Shown one piece after another: positions 56,331 to 64,000 of a stretch of 64,000 bases of DNA (positions within the stretch are counted from its first letter, which is position 1; each line of letters begins with the position of its first letter). The position numbers were made by a program, and so were the translations under genes. The stretch is from Pseudomonas sp. ML96 (lineage in GTDB: Bacteria > Pseudomonadota > Gammaproteobacteria > Pseudomonadales > Pseudomonadaceae): the NCBI RefSeq assembly GCF_000761545.1, contig NZ_JPMY01000003.1:124001-188000 (forward strand). Reading direction: 5' to 3'. A model generated the notes under the pieces. It was given only the letters and a program-made list of their open reading frames with translations. It was not told where the DNA came from and did no database searches.

Positions 56331-57023
56331 TCAGAGCTCCAGCAGGCGGTAACCGACACCGGCTTCGGTGACGATGAAACGCGGCGCCGCCGGGTCGTCA
56401 CCGAGCTTCTGCCGCAGATGGCCGACCACTACGCGCAGGTAGTGGCTGTCCTCGACATGGGTCGGGCCCCAGATGTCCTTGAGCAGCTGTTGCTGGGTCA
56501 CCACCCGCCCCAGATGCCGCGCGAGCATGGCCAGCACCGCGTACTCCTTGCGCGTCAACGCCACCTCGGCGCCCGCCAGCGTCACCCGTCGATAGGCGAA
56601 GTCCACCTGTAGCGAGCCGCTCTGCGCAGCTGCCTCCTGCGGCTCGCCCGCAGCACCCTGGCGCAGCAGCGCACGTACCCGGGCGAGGAACTCCTGAATG
56701 CCGAAGGGCTTGGTCACATAGTCGTTGGCACCGCTGTCCAGCGCCTTGACCTTCTCGCCCTCGCTGGCGCGCACCGAGAGCACCAGTACCGGCACCTGCG
56801 ACCATTCACGCAGCTCGCTGAGCACCTGCTGGCCGTCCTTGTCCGGCAGGCCGAGATCGAGCACCACCAGGTCCGGCCGCTCCAGCGCAGCCTGGGCCAG
56901 GCCGTCGCTGCCGCTGCCCGCCTCCAGCACGCGGTAGCCCTGGGCGTTGAGGCTGATGCGCAGGAACTTGCGAATCTGCGCCTCGTCGTCGATCACCAGG
57001 ATGGTCGTGGCATTGCTGGCCAT
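56331..57023 (-). CDS. kdpE: Response regulator KdpE
   Basis: OmpR-type response regulator that activates the kdp operon when potassium is scarce. The 230-residue protein has the receiver domain (phosphoacceptor Asp in PDLVVLDLGLPDKDG, near residue 54) and a winged-helix DNA-binding domain (VVTQQQLLKDIWGPTHVEDSHYLRVVVGHLRQKL). It begins two bases downstream of kdpD. It is the last gene of the kdp unit and is convergent with the patatin gene; no clear terminator was identified after it. Confidence 0.96.
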   Translation of the reverse strand: MASNATTILVIDDEAQIRKFLRISLNAQGYRVLEAGSGSDGLAQAALERPDLVVLDLGLPDKDGQQVLSELREWSQVPVLVLSVRASEGEKVKALDSGANDYVTKPFGIQEFLARVRALLRQGAAGEPQEAAAQSGSLQVDFAYRRVTLAGAEVALTRKEYAVLAMLARHLGRVVTQQQLLKDIWGPTHVEDSHYLRVVVGHLRQKLGDDPAAPRFIVTEAGVGYRLLEL

Positions 57024-57025
57024 AC

Positions 57026-59677
57026 CTACTCTTCCTCGAGCTGGGGTTGCGGATGCAGCGGCAAGTGCAGGACCAAGCTTGCACCGCGGCCATCCAGGCC
57101 CTCGCCCACCGTGACCCGGCCGCCGTGGGCGCCGAGCATGCCCTGGCAGATCGCCAGGCCCAGGCCGGTGCCCTGGCCGCCGCGATCGCCCCTGGCTGCG
57201 GTATAGAACATATCGAAGATCCTCTCCCGCTCCGCCTCCGGAATGCCGGGGCCCTGGTCGCTGACCGAGAAGCGCAGTTCCTCCGCATCACAGTCCACCG
57301 CCACCCGCAGGCGCCCATGCGCTGGCGAGAAGCGCGCGGCGTTCTCCAGCACATTGACCAGCGCCTGCTCGATCAACGCCGCATGTACGTAGAGCAGCGG
57401 CAACTGCGCCGGTACCTGCAACTCGACCTGCAGCGGCGCCAGTACCGGACGCAGGCGCTGTGCGGCGCTGGAGACGATATCCGCCGGCGCCACCCAGTCG
57501 CGCGCCAGCTTGAGGCCGCCGTGGCCGAGGCGAGTCATATCGAGCAGGTTCTGGATGTAACGGTCCAGCCGTTCGGCCTCGTCGCGGGTGCCTTCGAGCA
57601 ACTCGCGGCGGTCGGCCAGGGGAATCTGCTCGCCCAGGGCCAGCAGGCTGTCGATGGAGCCGCGCATGGCCGTCAGTGGCGTACGCAGGTCGTGGGACAC
57701 CGAGGCCAGCAGCGCGCTGCGCAGCTCCTCGGTCTGCCCATGCAGGCGCGCTGCCTCCAGGTCCGCCGCCAGCTGGGCGCGCTCCAGGGCCTGGGCCAGC
57801 GGCTGGCCGAGGGCGGCAATCAGCCGGCGCTGCTCCGGGGTCAGCGGTCGCTCGTCCTTCGGCGCTATGCCAAGCAGGGCCAGCGGCCCCTCCTCGCCGG
57901 CCAGAGGCCACCACCACCAGCGCCCGCCCGGCAGGGTACCGGTGCCGAGCCCGGCGGGCTGGGCGTGCTGCCAAGACCAATCGGCGGCGGCGCGTTCCTG
58001 CTCGGTGAGCAGGCGCTGCACGCCAGCCTCGTTCTTCCACACGCCATCGCGGCCGCGCGACTGCAGGCTGATCTCGATCTCCTGCCATTGGCCGAACTGC
58101 TGGGTGGCAGCGGAGAACACCGCCTGGCGATCGGTGGCCACGGTCAGCTTGCGCGACAGGTCGAGCAGCGCCGTGGTCTCCGCCTGGGTCTGACGCAGCG
58201 CTTGCAACTGACGGCGCTGGCGGCTGGCCAGATTGCCGGTCAAACCGGCCATCAGCAGGAAAAACAGCAGAGTCAGCACGTCCTGCTGGCGGTCGATCTT
58301 CAGCGACAACAGCGGCTCGATGAACAGCAGGTTGTAGGCCAGGAACGACAGTCCGGCGCAGAGCAGCGCCGGGCCCAGGGAACTGCGTACCGCCACCACC
58401 AGCACGGCGGCGAGGAAGATCAGCGAGATGTTCGGCAACTGCACCAGCTGCGCCAGGCCCAGAGCAGCGCTGCTGGCCACGGCGGTCGCCAGGGGCGCCA
58501 GCAAATAGTCACGCCAGGCCAGCGGTGCGCGCGCCCGGGGTCGCGCCGGCGCCAGCTCAGCCTCGGTGTCCAGCACACTGATCTCCAGGCCCTTGCCGGC
58601 GGCCAGCAGGCGCTCAGCCAGACCGCGACCGAAGCGCCAGCGCCGACGCAGACGCTGACGGCTGCGGCCGACCAGAATCAGGCTGGCGCGGCGCTCGTGG
58701 GCATGCGCGATCAGGGTGCTGGCCACTTCGCCGGCGCGCAGGTTGACCACCTCGCCGCCCAGGCGCTCGGCCAGCTGCTGGGCCGCCTGCAGGTTGCCCA
58801 GGCGCTCCTCGTCGCGCGGGCCACCGGTGTCCACGTGCACCACCGACCAGGGCAGATGGCGGCGTTCGGCAACCCGGCTGGCGTGGCGCACCAGGCGCTC
58901 GGCCTGGCCGTCACCGTCGATGCCAACCAGCAGGCGGCCGCGCACGCTCGGCGCCTCCTGGCCCTGCTGGCGATAGCGGCGGTTGAGGTCGGCATCCACC
59001 CGCGCGGCGGCGGTGTGCATCGCCAGCTCGCGCAATGCGGTGAGGTTGGTCTGCGAGAAGAACGCGTCGATGGCCGCACGCGCCTGCTCCGGCACGTACA
59101 CCTTGCCCTCGCGCAGGCGTTCGAGCAGCTCGCGCGGCGGCAGGTCGATCAGCAGGATCTCGTCGGCCTCCTGCAGCACCCAGTCGGGCAGAGTCTCGCG
59201 CACCTGCACGCCAGTGATGTCGCGGACCTGGTCATTGAGCGCCTCGAGGTGCTGCACATTGACCGTGGTGTACACGTCGATGCCAGCGGTGAGCAGTTCC
59301 TGCACGTCCTGCCAACGCTTGGCGTGGCGGCTGCCGGGGGCGTTGCTGTGGGCCAGCTCATCCACCAGCACCAACTGCGGCGGCTTGGCCAGCAGGCCAT
59401 CGAGGTCCATTTCCTGCAGCGGCCGCTCGCGGTATTCCACGCGCTTGAGCGGCTGTTGCGGCAGGCCGGTGAGCATCGCCTCGGTTTCCGCGCGGCCATG
59501 GGTCTCGACCACGCCAACGCGCAGGTCGACGCCCTGGCGCAACTGCGCCTGCGCCGCCTGCAGCATGGCGTAGGTCTTGCCTACGCCAGGTGCCGCGCCG
59601 AGGAAGACCTTCAGCCGGCCGCGGCCCTCACGGGGCATCTCGGCCAGCAATGCATCGGCGCGTAGCGCATCACTCAT
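57026..59677 (-). CDS. kdpD: Sensor histidine kinase KdpD
   Basis: Senses low potassium and high osmolarity and phosphorylates KdpE. The 883-residue protein has an N-terminal KdpD domain with Walker [10 protein letters not shown] (residues 27-35), a universal-stress-like domain (about 245-370), four closely spaced membrane helices (about 395-490), a GAF-like domain, the HisKA region with phosphoacceptor His near residue 660 ([13 protein letters not shown]) and a HATPase domain ([26 protein letters not shown]). Its ATG overlaps the kdpC stop by four bases. All expected domains are present. Confidence 0.97.
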   Translation of the reverse strand: MSDALRADALLAEMPREGRGRLKVFLGAAPGVGKTYAMLQAAQAQLRQGVDLRVGVVETHGRAETEAMLTGLPQQPLKRVEYRERPLQEMDLDGLLAKPPQLVLVDELAHSNAPGSRHAKRWQDVQELLTAGIDVYTTVNVQHLEALNDQVRDITGVQVRETLPDWVLQEADEILLIDLPPRELLERLREGKVYVPEQARAAIDAFFSQTNLTALRELAMHTAAARVDADLNRRYRQQGQEAPSVRGRLLVGIDGDGQAERLVRHASRVAERRHLPWSVVHVDTGGPRDEERLGNLQAAQQLAERLGGEVVNLRAGEVASTLIAHAHERRASLILVGRSRQRLRRRWRFGRGLAERLLAAGKGLEISVLDTEAELAPARPRARAPLAWRDYLLAPLATAVASSAALGLAQLVQLPNISLIFLAAVLVVAVRSSLGPALLCAGLSFLAYNLLFIEPLLSLKIDRQQDVLTLLFFLLMAGLTGNLASRQRRQLQALRQTQAETTALLDLSRKLTVATDRQAVFSAATQQFGQWQEIEISLQSRGRDGVWKNEAGVQRLLTEQERAAADWSWQHAQPAGLGTGTLPGGRWWWWPLAGEEGPLALLGIAPKDERPLTPEQRRLIAALGQPLAQALERAQLAADLEAARLHGQTEELRSALLASVSHDLRTPLTAMRGSIDSLLALGEQIPLADRRELLEGTRDEAERLDRYIQNLLDMTRLGHGGLKLARDWVAPADIVSSAAQRLRPVLAPLQVELQVPAQLPLLYVHAALIEQALVNVLENAARFSPAHGRLRVAVDCDAEELRFSVSDQGPGIPEAERERIFDMFYTAARGDRGGQGTGLGLAICQGMLGAHGGRVTVGEGLDGRGASLVLHLPLHPQPQLEEE

Positions 59678-60249
59678 GGGCTGTTCTCGTTCACGGCGAA
59701 GGCGCGATTGTCCGCCAGTGCCAGGTTCAGCGCCAGCACGTTGACCACGTCGGGACCGACCAGCGAGCGCTCGATGTGCTGCTCGATCAGCCGCTCAAGA
59801 CTGGCACTTGGCAAATGCCGGGCAGCGGCGATGCGCGCCACCTGCCAGCGCGCAGCGGCCGGTGACAGATGCGGGTCGAGACCACTGGCCGAGGTGGTGA
59901 CCAGCTCCAGCGGCACCGGAGCACTGCCCTCGCCCAGTAGACGTTGGGCATCCTTGGCGACGCGCTCGGCCAGGGCCGGGTTGCTCTGCGCCAGGTTGCT
60001 GGCGCCGCTGGCCACGGTGGCGAAACCGGCTGCCGAGGGACGCGGCTGGAACCACTGCGCGCCTTCGAAGTTCTGCGCCAGCAGCGCGCTGCCGAGCAGC
60101 TTGCCCTGCTCGTCACGCAGCAGGCTGCCGTTGGCCTGCTCGGGGAAGGCCACCTGGGCCACGGTGGTGACCAGCAGCGGATAGGCCACGCCGGTGATCA
60201 GGGTCATCAGGCCAAGGATGCCGAGGGCCGGACGGAGTTGCTTGAACAT
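59674..60249 (-). CDS. kdpC: Potassium-transporting ATPase subunit KdpC
   Basis: Single-span periplasmic accessory subunit of the KdpFABC potassium pump, needed for assembly. The 191-residue protein begins with the membrane helix ([27 protein letters not shown]) and has conserved [14 protein letters not shown] and [16 protein letters not shown] motifs, the latter close to the C-terminal region. It overlaps kdpD by four bases and follows kdpB by 51 bases. Confidence 0.96.
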   Translation of the reverse strand: MFKQLRPALGILGLMTLITGVAYPLLVTTVAQVAFPEQANGSLLRDEQGKLLGSALLAQNFEGAQWFQPRPSAAGFATVASGASNLAQSNPALAERVAKDAQRLLGEGSAPVPLELVTTSASGLDPHLSPAAARWQVARIAAARHLPSASLERLIEQHIERSLVGPDVVNVLALNLALADNRAFAVNENSP

Positions 60250-60300
60250 GTCGTTTCTCCAGTAATTCGGGACCGCCCCGGCAGCCGGGGCGGCTCGGGG

Positions 60301-62346
60301 TCAGACCAGACCGAGGCTGGTCAGCAGCACGTCGATCAGCTTGATGCCCACGAAGGGCGCGAGGATGCCGCCCAGGCCGTAGATCAACAGGTTTCGGCCC
60401 AGCAGGCTGGCCGCATCGGCCGCCTCTACACGCACACCGCGCAGGGCCAGGGGGATCAGCGCGATGATGATCAACGCGTTGAACACGATGGCCGAGAGGA
60501 TGGCGCTCTGCGGGCTGTGCAGCTGCATGAGGTTGAGTGCACCTAGCTGCGGGTAGATACCGGCGAACAGCGCCGGCAGGATGGCGAAGTACTTGGCCAC
60601 GTCGTTAGCCACCGAGAAGGTGGTCAGCGCGCCACGGGTCACCAGCAGCTCCTTGCCCACCTGCACTACGTCCAGCAGCTTGGTCGGATCTGAGTCCAGG
60701 TCCACCAGGTTGGCGGCCTCGCGGGCGGCCTGGGTGCCGTCGTTCATCGCCAGGCCGACGTCGGCCTGGGCCAGTGCCGGGGCGTCGTTGGCGCCGTCGC
60801 CACACATGGCCACCAGCTTGCCGTCGGCCTGCTCGCTGCGGATGCGCTGCAGTTTCTTCTCTGGCGTAGCCTCAGCGATCACGTCATCCACACCGGCCTC
60901 GGCGGCGATGGCCGCAGCGGTCAGCGGGTTGTCACCGGTGACCATCACGGTGCGGATGCCCAGCTGGCGCAGCTCGGCGAAGCGCTCGCGGATGCCCGGC
61001 TTGACCACGTCCTTGAGGTGGATGGCGCCGAGCAGGCGATTGTCACCGGCCACCAGCAACGGCGTGCCGCCGCTCTGGGCGATCTTGTCGACTTCGCGCG
61101 CAAGATGCTCGGGCATCTCCTCACGGCCCATACCCAGGTACAGCAGTACGGCGTCCACCGCACCCTTGCGGAAGCTGCGGCCGTTCCAGTCGGCGCCGGA
61201 CAGGCGCGTCTCGGCGCTGAAGGCGATGCCACGCACCGAGCCACGCTCCGGCGCTTCCACCGGACTGAGGCCGCGCAGGTATTCGACGATGGACTTGCCC
61301 TCGGCCGTGTCGTCGGCCAGCGAGGCCAGCAGCGCCGCCTCGGCCAGGTCGCGACCGTTGACGCCCGGCGCCTTGACCAGCGCGCTGCAGCGGCGGTTAC
61401 CGAAGGTGATAGTGCCGGTCTTGTCCAGCAGCAGGGTGTGCACATCCCCCGCCGCTTCCACCGCACGACCGGACTTGGCGATCACATTGAGACGCACCAG
61501 TCGATCCATGCCGGCGATGCCGATGGCCGAAAGCAGGCCGCCGATGGTGGTCGGAATCAGCGTCACCAGCAGCGCCACCAGGTACACCAGCGGCAGGTCG
61601 CCGCCGGCATAGCGGGCGAACGGCTGCAGGGTGGCCACCACCAGCAGGAAGATCAGGGTCAGGCCGATCAGCAGGATGTCCAGCGCCACCTCGTTCGGCG
61701 TCTTCTGCCGCTTGGCGCCCTCGACCAGGGCGATCATGCGGTCCAGGGTCGATTCGCCCGGGTTGGCGGTGATCTGCACCAGCAGCCAGTCCGACACCAC
61801 GCGGGTGTTGCCGGTGACCGCCGAGCGGTCGCCGCCGGACTCGCGGATCACTGGCGCGGACTCACCGGTGATCGCCGCCTCGTTGACCGCAGCGATGCCC
61901 TCGATCACCTCGCCATCACCGGGGATCAACTCGCCAGCCTCGACACGCACGATATCGCCACGGCGCAGCTGGCTGGCGGCCACTGCCTGGAACTGCGCGC
62001 CGACCTTGCGCCGCGCAGTCAGGCCCTGACTGCCGGCCTTGAGGCTGTCGGCGCGGGCCTTGCCGCGGCCCTCGGCCAGGGCCTCGGCGAAGTTGGCGAA
62101 GAGCACGGTGAACCACAGCCACAGGGCGATCTGCACGGCCAGGCCGACGCTCACCGCAGGGTTGGGAATGAAGCACAGCACGGTGGTGAGGATGGCGGTC
62201 AGCTCGACCACCAGCATCACCGGCGCTCGCTTGAGCTGGCGCGGATCGAGTTTGACGAAGGCCTGCTTCAGCGCCGGTTGCCACAGCGCCTGGAAGCTGG
62301 TCTTGGAGGTTTGCGCACTGGGTACGCGAGTGGGGGCATTCATCAT
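60301..62346 (-). CDS. kdpB: Potassium-transporting ATPase subunit KdpB (P-type ATPase)
   Basis: Catalytic subunit that hydrolyses ATP to drive potassium uptake. The 681-residue protein has the phosphorylation site in [12 protein letters not shown] (Asp near residue 305), the phosphatase-domain TGES and hinge [16 protein letters not shown], and the usual six to seven membrane helices. AGGGAGAACC lies upstream of the first ATG (62346); a second Met follows directly. It starts ten bases after kdpA ends, in one operon. Confidence 0.97.
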   Translation of the reverse strand: MMNAPTRVPSAQTSKTSFQALWQPALKQAFVKLDPRQLKRAPVMLVVELTAILTTVLCFIPNPAVSVGLAVQIALWLWFTVLFANFAEALAEGRGKARADSLKAGSQGLTARRKVGAQFQAVAASQLRRGDIVRVEAGELIPGDGEVIEGIAAVNEAAITGESAPVIRESGGDRSAVTGNTRVVSDWLLVQITANPGESTLDRMIALVEGAKRQKTPNEVALDILLIGLTLIFLLVVATLQPFARYAGGDLPLVYLVALLVTLIPTTIGGLLSAIGIAGMDRLVRLNVIAKSGRAVEAAGDVHTLLLDKTGTITFGNRRCSALVKAPGVNGRDLAEAALLASLADDTAEGKSIVEYLRGLSPVEAPERGSVRGIAFSAETRLSGADWNGRSFRKGAVDAVLLYLGMGREEMPEHLAREVDKIAQSGGTPLLVAGDNRLLGAIHLKDVVKPGIRERFAELRQLGIRTVMVTGDNPLTAAAIAAEAGVDDVIAEATPEKKLQRIRSEQADGKLVAMCGDGANDAPALAQADVGLAMNDGTQAAREAANLVDLDSDPTKLLDVVQVGKELLVTRGALTTFSVANDVAKYFAILPALFAGIYPQLGALNLMQLHSPQSAILSAIVFNALIIIALIPLALRGVRVEAADAASLLGRNLLIYGLGGILAPFVGIKLIDVLLTSLGLV

Positions 62347-62355
62347 GGTTCTCCC

Positions 62356-64000
62356 TTAGAACGCCAGTTGTTCAGCCAGCGGGCCCAGGGCCAGCGCGGG
62401 CAGGAAGGTCAGGCCGCCGACCAGCAGGATGGTCAGGGTCAGCAGGGTGACGAACAGCGGGCCGTGGGTGGGGAAGCTGTTGTCGCCCAGTGGGGCGCGC
62501 TTCTTCGCCGCCAGGCTGCCGGCGATGGCGAGGATCGGCAGGATGTAGCCGAAGCGCCCGAGCAGCATGGCCAGGCCGATCAGCAGGTTGTGGAACGCCG
62601 TATTGGCACCGAAGCCGCCGAAGGCCGAGCCGTTGTTGGCGGTGCCCGAGGTGTAGGCGTACAGCGCCTGGCTGAAACCGTGCGGGCCGGGGTTGCTGAT
62701 CGAGGCCGCAGGACCCGGCAGGCTCACAGCCAGGGCGCAGAACACCAGTACGCCAACCGGCATCACCAGCAGGGTCGCCACCAGCAGGCGCACCTCGCGG
62801 GCCTCCAGCTTCTTGCCCAGATATTCGGGGGTGCGGCCGATCATCAGGCCGGCGAGGAACACAGCGATCAACACGAACAGCAGCATGCCGTAGAGGCCGG
62901 CGCCGACGCCGCCGAAGATCACTTCGCCGAGCATCATGTTGAACATCGGGATCATGCCGCCGATGGCGCTGAAGCTGTCGTGCATGGCGTTGACCGAGCC
63001 GTTGGATGCGGCCGTGGTGGTCACCGCCCAAAGCGCCGAGGCGGCGACGCCGAAGCGGCTCTCCTTGCCTTCCAGCGAGCCGGCCTGCTCGATCGGCAAC
63101 GCCGCCAGCGCCGGGTTCGGCTGGTATTCGGCCCACAGGGTGATACCCAGGCCGATGAGGAACAGGATCAGCATGCTGGCGAGGATCGCGCGACTCTGGC
63201 GCAGGTCCTTGACGTAGTGGCCGAAGCTGAACACCAGTGCCACCGGAATCAGGATGATCGCCGCCAGTTCCAGCAGGTTGCTCAGCGCCGTGGGGTTCTC
63301 GAACGGGTGCGCCGAGTTCACGCCGAAGAATCCGCCACCGTTGGTGCCGAGCTGCTTGATGGCGATCTGGCTGGCCGCAGGACCGAGCGGGATGGTCTGG
63401 TCGGTGCCCATCAGGGTCTTGGCCTGGGCGTAGTCCATGAAGGTCTGCGGCACGCCCTGCCAGACCAGCAGCAGCGCCAGGACCACGCAGAACGGCAGCA
63501 GGCCGTAGAGGGTGGCGCGGGTCAGATCGACCCAGAAGTTGCCGATGCCAGCGCTGGACTTGCGCGAGATGCCGCGGGCGAAGGCCACCAGGATGGCCAG
63601 GCCCACCGCCGGGCTGACGAAGTTCTGCACGGTCAGGCCGACCATCTGGCTGAAATAGCTCAGCGCTGCTTCACCGCTGTAGGCCTGCCAGTTGGTGTTG
63701 GCGACGAAACTCACCGCGGTGTTGAACGCCAGGGTCCACTCCAGGCCCGGCAGCTGCTGCGGATTGAGCGGCAGCAGACCCTGCAGCAGGAGGATGGCGA
63801 ACAGCAGCACCAGGCTGGCCAGGGTGAAGGCCAGCAGCGCCAGGGTATAGGTCTTCCAGTCCTGATCGGACTTGGCGTCGACGCCGGCGACCTTGTAGCA
63901 GAGCCGCTCCACCGGCCCCAACAACGGGGTCAGCAGAGTCCGCTCGCCTTCCATGGCGCGGTACAGGTAACGTCCCAGCCAGGGCGCGGGCGCCAGTACC
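62356..64000 (-). CDS. kdpA: Potassium-transporting ATPase subunit KdpA (5' end outside window)
   Basis: Potassium-binding membrane subunit of the Kdp pump, related to Trk/Ktr channels. The frame is open to the right edge of the window, so the start lies outside; about 547 residues are visible of a family length near 565. Four selectivity-filter regions are seen, for example [49 protein letters not shown] and [18 protein letters not shown]. An apparent start at 63954 ([14 protein letters not shown]) is internal: upstream codons read [15 protein letters not shown] in frame. kdpF is expected further upstream. Confidence 0.95.
   Translation of the reverse strand, partial: VLAPAPWLGRYLYRAMEGERTLLTPLLGPVERLCYKVAGVDAKSDQDWKTYTLALLAFTLASLVLLFAILLLQGLLPLNPQQLPGLEWTLAFNTAVSFVANTNWQAYSGEAALSYFSQMVGLTVQNFVSPAVGLAILVAFARGISRKSSAGIGNFWVDLTRATLYGLLPFCVVLALLLVWQGVPQTFMDYAQAKTLMGTDQTIPLGPAASQIAIKQLGTNGGGFFGVNSAHPFENPTALSNLLELAAIILIPVALVFSFGHYVKDLRQSRAILASMLILFLIGLGITLWAEYQPNPALAALPIEQAGSLEGKESRFGVAASALWAVTTTAASNGSVNAMHDSFSAIGGMIPMFNMMLGEVIFGGVGAGLYGMLLFVLIAVFLAGLMIGRTPEYLGKKLEAREVRLLVATLLVMPVGVLVFCALAVSLPGPAASISNPGPHGFSQALYAYTSGTANNGSAFGGFGANTAFHNLLIGLAMLLGRFGYILPILAIAGSLAAKKRAPLGDNSFPTHGPLFVTLLTLTILLVGGLTFLPALALGPLAEQLAF

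Noticed and set aside
57047..59665. An 872-codon open frame on the plus strand
   Set aside because: Antisense shadow of kdpD. The composition is Gln/Arg/Ala-rich low-complexity, and the opposite strand carries the full KdpD architecture.

Overview
The window is a 64 kb piece of a GC-rich gammaproteobacterial chromosome, almost certainly Pseudomonas. The evidence is the sigX-oprF locus with cmpX, crfX and cmaX, the OprI lipoprotein, the LipA/Lif lipase pair, and a gene order (cysB-cysH-thrH-pabB; oprI-L,D-transpeptidase-tesA-ABC-greB-thpR-lipA-lif) that resembles P. aeruginosa as I recall it. It could be a member of the P. mendocina/P. alcaligenes group, but that is inference. Both ends cut through genes: an RND pump on the left and kdpA on the right. 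I saw no rRNA, tRNA, insertion sequence, prophage or CRISPR array.

Layout. 1-3 kb: end of an RND efflux pump with its outer-membrane channel. 3-9 kb: stress and redox genes (four-helix-bundle protein, a tiny KGG-repeat protein, two half-size PqiA/LetA membrane proteins, periplasmic copper chaperone, TRIC channel, glutathione reductase, a glyoxalase-fold protein). 9-16 kb: galU, oprF, sigX, cmpX, crfX, cmaX, rraA, a Rieske protein and an esterase, all on the minus strand. 16-19.3 kb: PEP synthase and its divergent regulatory kinase/phosphorylase. 19.3-26.2 kb: a methylcitrate-cycle cluster (prpF, acnD, prpC, prpB) with a GntR regulator and two palindromic candidate operators. 26.4-29.5 kb: a compact operon of a secreted retropepsin-like protein, a membrane protein with a degenerate transglutaminase-like domain, and an ATP-grasp ligase. 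This is the best candidate here for a poorly described system. 29.6-36.4 kb: pabB, thrH, a divergent CysH-like protein, cysB, a universal stress protein, a thioredoxin-like/PilZ pair, DAHP synthase and a GNAT enzyme. 36.4-37.0 kb: an AT-richer stretch with no convincing gene. 37-50 kb: OprI, an L,D-transpeptidase, thioesterase TesA, an ABC transporter, GreB, ThpR, lipase and foldase, DoxX, an MltF-type transglycosylase, TatD and an acyl-CoA thioesterase. 50-56 kb: the TgpA/DUF58/MoxR operon, a flavin reductase, a small lipoprotein and a patatin-like phospholipase. 56-64 kb: the kdp potassium-uptake operon with its two-component system.

Several neighbours plausibly work together. SigX would link envelope stress to OprF and to the mechanosensitive and metal-transport proteins beside it. 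PpsR would control PpsA, feeding gluconeogenesis from the C3 products of the adjacent propionate pathway. The L,D-transpeptidase could tether the OprI encoded next to it. Lif folds LipA. KdpD/KdpE would sense potassium limitation and drive kdpFABC. Most genes are separated by compact intrinsic terminators, several of which serve convergent gene pairs.
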